A DNA stretch of 64,000 nucleotides from Butyrivibrio sp. NC3005 (GTDB taxonomy: Bacteria > Bacillota > Clostridia > Lachnospirales > Lachnospiraceae). A program made the position numbers and the translations under genes. The DNA lies in contig NZ_KE384206.1 in the NCBI RefSeq assembly GCF_000424545.1, positions 4,022 through 68,021 of the forward strand, written 5' to 3'. Below, piece by piece: positions 54,695-62,655 of this stretch. Below the pieces are notes generated by a model that did no database searches, was not told the origin of the DNA, and was given only the letters and a program-made list of their open reading frames with translations. The number at the start of each line of letters is the position of its first letter. The first letter of the stretch is position 1.

Positions 54695-56008
54695 ATGAGT
54701 TTTAACAATTTTAAAGGAAAAAATGTTCCTGAATTATTAGCACCTGCTGGAAATTATGAAGCTTTCCTAGGTGCTATTGCAGCAGGTGCCGATGCTGTTT
54801 ATATAGGTGGTCAGCGTTTTGGTGCAAGAGCGTATGCTGATAATTTTGATGAAAGTCAGGTTGTAAGAGCTATAAAATATGCACATCTGCATAATCGTAA
54901 GCTTTATATGACCGTAAATACACTGGTTAAAGAAGAAGAATTTGCTGACCTGTACGATTTTTTAAAGCCGTATGCTGATGCAGGGCTTGACGGAGTAATC
55001 GTACAGGATTTTGGTGTATTTGGATTTATTAAGGAGCATTTTCCAAATGTAGAGCTTCACACAAGTACTCAAATGGCGATTAGTGGCGTTCATGGAGCAA
55101 AACTTATGAAGAGCCTAGGTGCAGTTCGAGTAGTTCCTGCAAGAGAACTTAGCCTTAAAGAAATTTCACGGATACGAAAAGAAGCTGATATCGAAGTTGA
55201 AGCTTTTATTCATGGAGCAATGTGCTATTGCTACTCAGGAATGTGCCTTTTTTCTAGTATCGTAGGTGGAAGAAGTGGGAATAGAGGTCGCTGTGCACAG
55301 CCTTGTAGATTATCTTATAAAGTAGAAGGTCAAGAAAGTTTTTACCCTCTTAGCCTTAAAGATATGTGTACAATTGAAATTCTGCCAAGCCTTATAGAAG
55401 CTGGAATAGATTCTTTCAAAATCGAGGGAAGAATGAAAAAACCTGAATTTGCCGCAGGAGTGACAGCAATTTATAGAAAATATATAGATAAATATCTTGC
55501 AAATCCAAAGGCTGAATATAAAGTTTCCAAAAAGGATATGGATATTCTTAGACATTTATATCTTAGAACAGGAATAAGCACAGGATACTATAATCAGCAT
55601 AATGGCAAAAATATGGTTACATTAGATCAGCCAGGCTACGCTGGTTCAGATGAAATTCTTCTATCTAAGATAAGAGAAAAATACATTATCGGTGAAAAGA
55701 AACTTCCTATTGTCGCATATGCCTATTTTCATGTTGGAGAAGAGTCTGTGTTAACTCTTTCTATTGGAGATGAAAGTATATCAGTTGTTGGAGATGTTGT
55801 ACAAAAAGCTTCAAACAGGCCTATGACAAGCGATGATATTGCAAAGCATCTTATGAAATGCGGTGATAGCTTTTTTAGCCTGACTAAAGAAGACTTAACA
55901 CTTGATATATCGGAAGATGAAGGTATTTTTATTCCTATAAAAATGCTTAACGAATTAAGAAGAAAAGCAATAGATGAATTAGAAAGTGTATTGACACCTT
56001 CTAAATAA
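54695..56008 (+). CDS. U32 family peptidase-like protein
   Basis: 437 residues. The U32 pattern is clear: PELLAPAGNYEAF, GADAVYIGGQRFGARAYADN, ELHTSTQMAIS, and the Cys-rich block EAFIHGAMCYCYSGMC to RGRCAQPCRL, then FKIEGRMKKPEF. Members with these Cys are now thought to work in tRNA or rRNA hydroxylation (RlhA/TrhP), not proteolysis. The four-Cys Fe-S set can be traced. The gene after it encodes a shorter protein of the same kind. Confidence 0.9.
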   Translation: MSFNNFKGKNVPELLAPAGNYEAFLGAIAAGADAVYIGGQRFGARAYADNFDESQVVRAIKYAHLHNRKLYMTVNTLVKEEEFADLYDFLKPYADAGLDGVIVQDFGVFGFIKEHFPNVELHTSTQMAISGVHGAKLMKSLGAVRVVPARELSLKEISRIRKEADIEVEAFIHGAMCYCYSGMCLFSSIVGGRSGNRGRCAQPCRLSYKVEGQESFYPLSLKDMCTIEILPSLIEAGIDSFKIEGRMKKPEFAAGVTAIYRKYIDKYLANPKAEYKVSKKDMDILRHLYLRTGISTGYYNQHNGKNMVTLDQPGYAGSDEILLSKIREKYIIGEKKLPIVAYAYFHVGEESVLTLSIGDESISVVGDVVQKASNRPMTSDDIAKHLMKCGDSFFSLTKEDLTLDISEDEGIFIPIKMLNELRRKAIDELESVLTPSK

Positions 56009-56059
56009 TTTTTGGAGCAGCCAATTTAAAAATTTAATAAATTCGAGGTTTAAGTAATT

Positions 56060-56908
56060 TTGACAAAGAAACTAGATGTTTATGTGCAGACTATACCACA
56101 GCTTAAAGCTGTTATAAATAGTAGTGCTGATATAACCAGAATATATATAGACTATTTTCTTTTTGCAGATGATAGTGTTTCATCACTGGTAAAAAGTGCA
56201 AGTGAAATTGATTTCTATTTAGTTCTTCCTTTTATGTTAAGGGAAGAAAAAGATTTATTTTCTACAGAAGATATTCAGAAAATCCTTGCAGAAAACAATT
56301 TTTTAAAAGGGGTTCTTGCAAGAAATCTTGAAGAACTAGGCTTTTTGAAATCAATTTCATACACAGGAAAAGTAATAGGTGACTACGGTGTTTATATATG
56401 GAATCATGGTGCAAGCAATTTCCTTTTTAACGAAGAAATTATTGATGAAGCCTGTATTCCGTATGAATTAAACAATAGAGAAATAAGTTCTCTTTTAGAT
56501 AAAACTACAGGAAGAGATTTTTCGATGTGCATTTATGGTCATATTCCTATGATGATTAGTAGTGGATGCCTTAAGAAAACTACAGATTCTTGCAGTGGGA
56601 AAATGGGACGTTTTAATAGAGATATTACTATTATGACTGACAGGAAAAATAATAAATTGCCGGTATTAAATGATTGCAAGTGCTGTCTCAATGTCTGCTA
56701 TAATGCTGTTCCGCTTTCACTACACAAACAGCTTTCATTATTACAGAAAGAAAGTGGAATTTCTAATTTTAGAATTGATTTTACTATAGAAGATGAAAAT
56801 ACAACTTCTAAGATTTTAGCTTTTTGGAATGATTTATTAACGCTTCATAAGGCGGATTGCCCTTATGAAAACTATACGACTGGACATTTTAAACGAGGGG
56901 TGGAGTAA
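56060..56908 (+). CDS. U32-related second protein
   Basis: 282 residues, starting at TTG (CGAGG upstream). It resembles the second, Fe-S/TIM-like half of long U32 proteins, with DFSMCIYGHIPMMISSGC near residue 155, and Cys at CSGKMG and CKCCLNVC. In many Lachnospiraceae one long U32 protein does both. Here the function is probably split between this and the preceding gene. No peptidase motif. Confidence 0.7.
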   Translation: MTKKLDVYVQTIPQLKAVINSSADITRIYIDYFLFADDSVSSLVKSASEIDFYLVLPFMLREEKDLFSTEDIQKILAENNFLKGVLARNLEELGFLKSISYTGKVIGDYGVYIWNHGASNFLFNEEIIDEACIPYELNNREISSLLDKTTGRDFSMCIYGHIPMMISSGCLKKTTDSCSGKMGRFNRDITIMTDRKNNKLPVLNDCKCCLNVCYNAVPLSLHKQLSLLQKESGISNFRIDFTIEDENTTSKILAFWNDLLTLHKADCPYENYTTGHFKRGVE

Positions 56909-56916
56909 AAGTATAA

Positions 56917-58320
56917 ATGACGCTTTATATATTAGAAATTTCGAAGTATCTAGTGGCAGGACTTAGTATTTTATTTGCTACTTTAGGCTTCGTGGCACTT
57001 AATTACAGAAGTGAAAAAAAGAGAAGTCCTATTTATGTTTTGCAAACCATTATACTTGCTTTAATAGAAATACTTGGTTTTTTACAGATAGTAATGAGAA
57101 CGGGAGTAATAAGTCATTTTTTTTATGCCGTTTTTATGACTATTGTGTTACTTGCAATGATGCTGCTGACTAAAGCTATTTTTCCTGATGCTAATAGACT
57201 TATCATAAATCATATGGCCTTTCTAATGATGACTTCGATGATTATTCTACTTAGAATAGATGAGAAAAAAGCAATAAGACAACTTATTTTTTCTGCAATT
57301 GCAATAGCTCTTATGATGGCCGCATGTGAAATTGTATATCGTTTTCCTGTACTAATGGATTTAAAATGGGTTTATTCTCTTTTGGGAGTTTTCTTTTTAA
57401 GTGTAGTTCTTATAGTGGGTAAGGCTACTAATGGATCTTATTTGTCAATTACTGTTGCACATGTAACTTTCCAGCCGTCAGAGTTCGTAAAGATTTTGCT
57501 TATTTTTTTCATAGCAAGCACAATGTATCAGTCAAACGGGCTTACAGAAACTACTCTAAGTTTTGCAATTACAATGATATATATTGCCATACTTATGATT
57601 AGTAAGGATTTAGGTACATCTGCGATTTTATTTGTAATATGTCTTTGCATGGTGTTTTTGTCTACAAGAAAACCTTCATATCTGTTAACAGGATTTATGC
57701 TGGCAGTAATAGGTTCTGTCATAGGTTATGTAATGTTTGCACATGTACGATTACGTGTTCATGCATGGCTTGATCCATGGTCTAAAATTGATTCATCAGG
57801 ATATCAGATTGCACAATCTTTGTTTGCAATCAGTTCAGGTGGATTGTGGGGACTTGGTCTATATCATGGTAATCCCAAAACAATACCATATGTAGAAGAT
57901 GACTTTATTTTTTCAGCAATTTGTCAGGAACTTGGAATGATTTATGCAATTGCTCTAATTCTTGTAATGCTTGGAATGTTTCTTATGATTTTGTTGGAAG
58001 CATCCAGACTTCGTGATAATTTCAGCAAACTTTTATGCGGAGGAATTGCTGTAAGTTTTATTTTTCAAACTTTCTTAACTGTCGGAGGAGGCACAAAATT
58101 TATTCCACTTACAGGTGTAACTCTTCCTCTTGTAAGTTATGGAGGTTCATCACTTGTGTCGACGTCACTGATGATGGGAGTATTTGAAGCTGCTTGTCTC
58201 ATAAGAGCAGATGAATTCTATGAAGCTATGGAAAAATTTGAAAAAAGGCAACTGAAAAAGCAGCGTCAGAATCAGCAATTAAGGAATAAACAAAGACAGG
58301 AAGATTACTATGTTGAATGA
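56917..58320 (+). CDS. FtsW/RodA/SpoVE family peptidoglycan polymerase
   Basis: 467 residues, about eleven membrane segments. SEDS motifs: TFQPSEFVKILLIFF, SKDLGTSAILFV, the SGGLWGLGLYHGN loop and FIPLTGVTLPLVSYGGSSLV near the end. It polymerises glycan strands from lipid II with a partner class B PBP. The next gene overlaps its stop by 11 bases and encodes such a PBP. The first 150 residues are longer than in FtsW. RodA or FtsW cannot be chosen. Confidence 0.92.
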   Translation: MTLYILEISKYLVAGLSILFATLGFVALNYRSEKKRSPIYVLQTIILALIEILGFLQIVMRTGVISHFFYAVFMTIVLLAMMLLTKAIFPDANRLIINHMAFLMMTSMIILLRIDEKKAIRQLIFSAIAIALMMAACEIVYRFPVLMDLKWVYSLLGVFFLSVVLIVGKATNGSYLSITVAHVTFQPSEFVKILLIFFIASTMYQSNGLTETTLSFAITMIYIAILMISKDLGTSAILFVICLCMVFLSTRKPSYLLTGFMLAVIGSVIGYVMFAHVRLRVHAWLDPWSKIDSSGYQIAQSLFAISSGGLWGLGLYHGNPKTIPYVEDDFIFSAICQELGMIYAIALILVMLGMFLMILLEASRLRDNFSKLLCGGIAVSFIFQTFLTVGGGTKFIPLTGVTLPLVSYGGSSLVSTSLMMGVFEAACLIRADEFYEAMEKFEKRQLKKQRQNQQLRNKQRQEDYYVE

Positions 58321-59794
58321 TGAAATGTATGAAGCATTTGAGCATGAGAATTCCCGAAAAAAAAGAAAACATTCAAATAATAAAGCGCTTGTTTTTCTTG
58401 GTATTTTTTTCTCACTACTGATTATATCGATGCTAAGTTACATTGGTATTTACAGTTATTCTAATGCTCAGACTTTCGTAGAAAACAAATATAATACAAG
58501 AGCTTCTCAGCTAAAGAAAGAAAATTCAAGAGGAAGTATTATATCAAGTGATGGAGTAGAGCTTGCTATTACACAAATAGATGATAATGGAAATGAAAAC
58601 CGTGTTTATCCATACAAAAACGAGTTTGCACATGTTGTAGGATATTCCAAGCTTGGAGGAGCAGGAATTGAAAATCAGGTTAATTACTATTTAATAAACT
58701 GTAATTCAGATCTTTCAACCAAAGCAGCATATTCAAATGCCAAGAAGAAATTTCCAGGTGATAACGTCTATGTAACGCTTAATTCCAGCCTTCAAAGACT
58801 TGCATATTACTCACTCGGACAATATAATGGAGCCGTTATTATTTCTAATCCGAAGACAGGAGAAATTTTGGCAATGGTCAGCAAACCTGATTTTGATCCA
58901 AATACTATTGCTGATGATTGGAATACATTGTCTAAAGATAAAGAAAATGCTCCTCTTTTGAATAGAGCAACACAGGGGTTGTATCCTCCGGGATCAACTT
59001 TTAAGATTTTAACAAGTCTAGAATACATTCGCGAAAATCCAACTAATTTTATGGGTTATTCTTATATGTGTCATGGATCAATCACCAAGGATGGTAATAC
59101 TATTAAATGTTATCATGGACAGGTTCATGGAAAAGAAGATTTTACAAAGTCTTTTGCAGTTTCGTGTAACTCGTCTTATTCTAATATTGGACTTATGCTT
59201 AATCAGACAGATTTTGCAAAAACTCTTGATAGCATGCTGTTCAATGCTCCACTACCTGTGGATTTTGCTACTGCAAAAAGCAGGGCAACTGCATCTACAT
59301 CCTTGTCAACGCATGCTATTATGCAATTATCAATAGGACAGGGCGCAACTTCGGTATCGCCGTTACACATGAATATGATAACAATGGCAATTGCCAATGA
59401 TGGTATCTTAAAAAAGCCTTACCAGATTGATAGGGTGGTTTCTTCTGATGGAAACGTTGTAAAAAAGTTTGAAAGTTCAGAAATTGGCAGAATTATGAGT
59501 GAAAATGAAGCTGAAATATTAACACAAATGATGAGAGCTGTTGTCACAAAAGGAACTGCATCATCTTTAAAAAATGCTGAATATGAAGCTGTTGGAAAAA
59601 CCGGTTCTGCAGAATTTGAAGATAAAACAAGAAATTCTCATGCATGGTTTACAGGTTTTGCTCCTGCAAACGATCCTCAAATTTGTGTAACTGTTATTAT
59701 GGAAAATGCGGGAAGTGGAGGACATATGGCAGTTCCTGTTGCAAAGCGTATTTTCGATGAATATTTCAAAGTCAATACGATAAAAAACGAATAA
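58310..59794 (+). CDS. Class B penicillin-binding protein
   Basis: 494 residues. One N-terminal membrane segment (FLGIFFSLLIISMLSYIGIY), a short pedestal domain, then the transpeptidase domain with Ser229 in STFK, SCN (285-287) and KTG (about 431). No PASTA domain, so it is of the PbpA/FtsI-like short type. It begins within the end of the SEDS gene and so forms a polymerase-transpeptidase pair. Confidence 0.92.
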   Translation: MLNDEMYEAFEHENSRKKRKHSNNKALVFLGIFFSLLIISMLSYIGIYSYSNAQTFVENKYNTRASQLKKENSRGSIISSDGVELAITQIDDNGNENRVYPYKNEFAHVVGYSKLGGAGIENQVNYYLINCNSDLSTKAAYSNAKKKFPGDNVYVTLNSSLQRLAYYSLGQYNGAVIISNPKTGEILAMVSKPDFDPNTIADDWNTLSKDKENAPLLNRATQGLYPPGSTFKILTSLEYIRENPTNFMGYSYMCHGSITKDGNTIKCYHGQVHGKEDFTKSFAVSCNSSYSNIGLMLNQTDFAKTLDSMLFNAPLPVDFATAKSRATASTSLSTHAIMQLSIGQGATSVSPLHMNMITMAIANDGILKKPYQIDRVVSSDGNVVKKFESSEIGRIMSENEAEILTQMMRAVVTKGTASSLKNAEYEAVGKTGSAEFEDKTRNSHAWFTGFAPANDPQICVTVIMENAGSGGHMAVPVAKRIFDEYFKVNTIKNE

Positions 59795-59812
59795 AAAAGA
59801 TGGGAGAAAAAA

Positions 59813-60169
59813 ATGAATATACGACATTATTGTGTTTTTGACAAAAAAATGTATATTGGTGAATCTATTACCCATCCAAGACTAGTCAAATTAAAGCTTG
59901 CTTTGGGCAAACCTCAGCTATTAATCTACGTTATCTGCAAAGCTTCTAATAACGTGGATCAGCTTGAGATTTGTCATAGTTTAATACTTAAGCAAAAGTA
60001 TTACAAGCACAATCCGGTTTATGTTTATGGAATTGCAAAAGGATATCGAGAAGCTTTGGATATAATAGTAAAAATCAGTGATGAAGCATCTGAATGTAAC
60101 ATGCCCGGGCAGCTTCTTGGTTATTTACAAAGTGCTTCAAGTGCTGTTAAAACAGCTAGGGAGGGATGA
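59813..60169 (+). CDS. Conserved hypothetical protein
   Basis: 118 residues, cytosolic, not recognised. The mid part (LLIYVICKASNNVDQLEICHS, GIAKGYREALDIIVKI) suggests a small alpha/beta fold. GGGAG before the ATG. Its stop overlaps the next gene by ATGA, so it is cotranscribed with DUF2953. Confidence 0.65.
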   Translation: MNIRHYCVFDKKMYIGESITHPRLVKLKLALGKPQLLIYVICKASNNVDQLEICHSLILKQKYYKHNPVYVYGIAKGYREALDIIVKISDEASECNMPGQLLGYLQSASSAVKTAREG

Positions 60170-61335
60170 TGCTAGGAATAATACTTGCAATACTAAAAAC
60201 AATCGGCATAATTTTACTGATTCTTCTTGCTGTTTTTTTACTTCTTATCATATTAGTTTTGTTTGTTCCAATAAGATATGAAGCAAGTCTTTATGTGCCT
60301 GAAAAAAGGTTTTCTAACAAAGAAATTGATTTTTTAGATGGTATCTGTGCAGTTTTTCGATTTAACTGGTTTCTTCACTTTATAAGGGGAGAGGTAGCAT
60401 ACCCGGATAAAAAAGACTTTACGTTAAAGGTTCTTTTTTTTAGAATCTTGCCGAAAAAAGAAAAAAGCAAAGTTGCTTTAGAGGGTGAACACAATGGAAA
60501 AAAGGCCAATAACATTACCAGAAAAGCTAAAGAAAATTTGGATAGCCAAGAAAATCATGAAATTGTCAACAATGATTTTGACGATTTTGTTGATAATGAT
60601 TACAGCAATAGTAGCGAAGACCAGGAAAACAAAGAAAAAACATTGGATTCAAATTCTTACGGAGAAAAGGAAGAAACCACATCTTTTGAAGGCATTAATA
60701 AAGAAAAAGAATCATCAGAAGTTTATTCTAATTCCAAAGAAGAAAAGTCTGATTTTTCAAATAATAAAGCACAAGAAGAAGACACGTTTTACAATGATGA
60801 AGATAAGCCTAGACAGGATAGGGGCTTTTTTGCATTTATTGCAAAGATTAAAGAAAAAATAATGCGTTTGACAGATAAAATATCCAAATTTAAGGATTTT
60901 TTTGACGGAAAGACAAATTCTATAAAAAAGCTTATCTATACAATATCGAGTGTTTGTGATAAAATAAAGGCGATTTATAATGTCCTTGAAAGTAAGACTT
61001 TTGATAAGGCTTACACTAGGGCTACTAAAGAAATATTTTTTATTGCGCGTTGTCTTTTACCACGGAAATTCGATGCTGATTTATTGTTTGGTACCGGAGA
61101 TCCGGCAGATACTGCAAATTTATTATCCGCATTGTATATTTTGAATTCATTTTCAAGATATAGCATTACTTTAGAACCGGATTTTAATGATGTAGTAATT
61201 CGTGCCGATATAAAAATAAAAGGTAAATTGACAATCTTTTTTATTTTAATCAGCGCTTGTAAGATTTATTTTGATAAAAACATACGAAAGGTTTTGCATA
61301 GATTTGACATAATCATGCATGGACGTAAGAAATAA
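60166..61335 (+). CDS. DUF2953 domain protein
   Basis: 389 residues. An N-terminal double-length membrane helix, then VPIRYEASLYVPEKRF and the DUF2953 core, with a low-complexity acidic, Asn/Ser/Lys-rich insert (about residues 105-225) in the middle and the conserved FGTGDPADTANLLSALYI at about 305. Members accompany GerW/YtfJ proteins, as here. The insert is unusually long. Confidence 0.83.
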   Translation: MMLGIILAILKTIGIILLILLAVFLLLIILVLFVPIRYEASLYVPEKRFSNKEIDFLDGICAVFRFNWFLHFIRGEVAYPDKKDFTLKVLFFRILPKKEKSKVALEGEHNGKKANNITRKAKENLDSQENHEIVNNDFDDFVDNDYSNSSEDQENKEKTLDSNSYGEKEETTSFEGINKEKESSEVYSNSKEEKSDFSNNKAQEEDTFYNDEDKPRQDRGFFAFIAKIKEKIMRLTDKISKFKDFFDGKTNSIKKLIYTISSVCDKIKAIYNVLESKTFDKAYTRATKEIFFIARCLLPRKFDADLLFGTGDPADTANLLSALYILNSFSRYSITLEPDFNDVVIRADIKIKGKLTIFFILISACKIYFDKNIRKVLHRFDIIMHGRKK

Positions 61336-61349
61336 GGTGGGAGGACTTT

Positions 61350-61742
61350 ATGAGTGATAATAATTTTGGAGAGGTTGTAAACTCTCTGCTTGATGGTATG
61401 GGAAACCTTCTTTCAACCAAAACAGTTGTGGGAGAGCCTACCGTTGTAGGAGATACAATTATTCTTCCTCTTGTTGATGTATCATTTGGTGTCGGTGCCG
61501 GCTCTAAAAACGATGATAGAAAGACAAATGGTGGTGGCGGATTTGGTGCTAAGATGTCACCTACTGCAGTACTTGTAATAAAGGATGGCCACACAAAACT
61601 TGTAAATATCAAGAACCAGGACGCAGTAACCAAGATTTTAGATTTAGTCCCGGATGTTGTGGATCGTTTTACTGCAGGAAAAGCTGATATGCCTGATGAC
61701 AGTGAAGTTGTAGATGCAGCTTTTCCAGAAGATGAAGAATAA
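61350..61742 (+). CDS. GerW/YtfJ family protein
   Basis: 130 residues. NFGEVVNSLLDGMGNL, GEPTVVGDTIILPLVDVSFGVGAG and a Gly-rich loop (GGGGFGAKMSPTAVLVI). In spore formers it is a sporulation protein (YtfJ). In Lachnospiraceae it is also kept by non-sporulating strains. Follows DUF2953 by 15 bases. Confidence 0.88.
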   Translation: MSDNNFGEVVNSLLDGMGNLLSTKTVVGEPTVVGDTIILPLVDVSFGVGAGSKNDDRKTNGGGGFGAKMSPTAVLVIKDGHTKLVNIKNQDAVTKILDLVPDVVDRFTAGKADMPDDSEVVDAAFPEDEE

Positions 61743-61798
61743 AATAGTTTTATGTAATGTTGTTAATAGGAAAAAGTTATAAAGGGATGGAGCCTAAT

Positions 61799-62341
61799 AT
61801 GGATCAAAAAATTAATATGTACACAAATAAGGGAATAGAAATTCTAATTGAAGCAGGTGATTACCAGCAGCTCAACGAAATCAGACAGTTTTTGTTTTCT
61901 GAAAACTGCAGATTGCAGGAAAAAGAGTCTTTGCTTGATGAACAGCTTGCAAAATTAGAAGAAGAGCGTAGGAACTTTCGCAGTCAGATGGATGAAATTG
62001 CTACAGAATTTGAGCGCAAGCAGGAGCAGTTAAGAAAAGACAGATTATTTTTTGACCAAAAAATGAAAATCTTAAAAGAAGGTTTTGACAAGCTCAACCA
62101 AGATAAGAAACAGCTTGAGCTTGAAAGAAGCTTTCTTGCAGAAGATCAGAGATATATGGATGAACAAGCTGCAGATGCTATAGATTTTTTCTTCAAAGGA
62201 GCTGATACCGAAGATGCTTTGAAGAAACGTTATCGTGACCTTATGAAAATTTTTCATCCGGACAACGAAAGCGGAGACTCTCAGCTTATGCAGATGATTA
62301 ATATTGAATATTCAAAGCTTTCAGGCTCGTACGTGGGATAA
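61799..62341 (+). CDS. Coiled-coil protein with a J-domain-like C-terminus
   Basis: 180 residues. Residues about 35-120 are a coiled coil (LQEKESLLDEQLAKLEEERR). The end (ALKKRYRDLMKIFHPDNESG) has the HPD of J-domains. Only the C-terminal helices of the J fold are seen, in the unusual order coil then J. It may act as a DnaK co-factor. GGATGGAG is placed for the ATG at 61799. Ended by a strong terminator. Confidence 0.65.
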   Translation: MDQKINMYTNKGIEILIEAGDYQQLNEIRQFLFSENCRLQEKESLLDEQLAKLEEERRNFRSQMDEIATEFERKQEQLRKDRLFFDQKMKILKEGFDKLNQDKKQLELERSFLAEDQRYMDEQAADAIDFFFKGADTEDALKKRYRDLMKIFHPDNESGDSQLMQMINIEYSKLSGSYVG

Positions 62342-62423
62342 ACACATTTAATTGTCAATATTATTCAGAAATCATTCCATATAATAAAGTAAATATATTT
62401 GATAAAATATAGCGAATTGAGTT

Positions 62424-62480
62424 AAACATAATAAAAGAGTAGTGCAAATAAAAAGCATTGCTCTTTTATTATGTTTTTTT
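62424..62480 (+). terminator. Terminator at the end of the 50.6-62.3 kb block
   Basis: AAACATAATAAAAGAG pairs with CTCTTTTATTATGTTT, with an inner AGTGC/GCATT pair and a T-run. Confidence 0.88.
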
Positions 62481-62544
62481 ATGGCTTTTTGTAATCAGTA
62501 TATTTTTTCAAAAACTCAACTACTATGATTTTCTAAAGGAAATG

Positions 62545-62572
62545 TCAAGAAGATAAAGTTATATGTCGATAA
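62545..62572 (+). promoter_or_regulatory. Sigma-D-like promoter of the flagellin-peptidase gene
   Basis: TCAA (62545-62548), a 16-base spacer and GTCGATAA (62565-62572) match the flagellar sigma-D consensus (TAAA-N15-GCCGATAA) at all but two bases. The leader is about 77 bases. Confidence 0.6.
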
Positions 62573-62655
62573 ACTGAATGAATAATATGTTTTATTATTT
62601 ATTGCTATGATTTAAGAATAAGCTTATATAGAAAAATGTTGATTGAGGATAAGAT

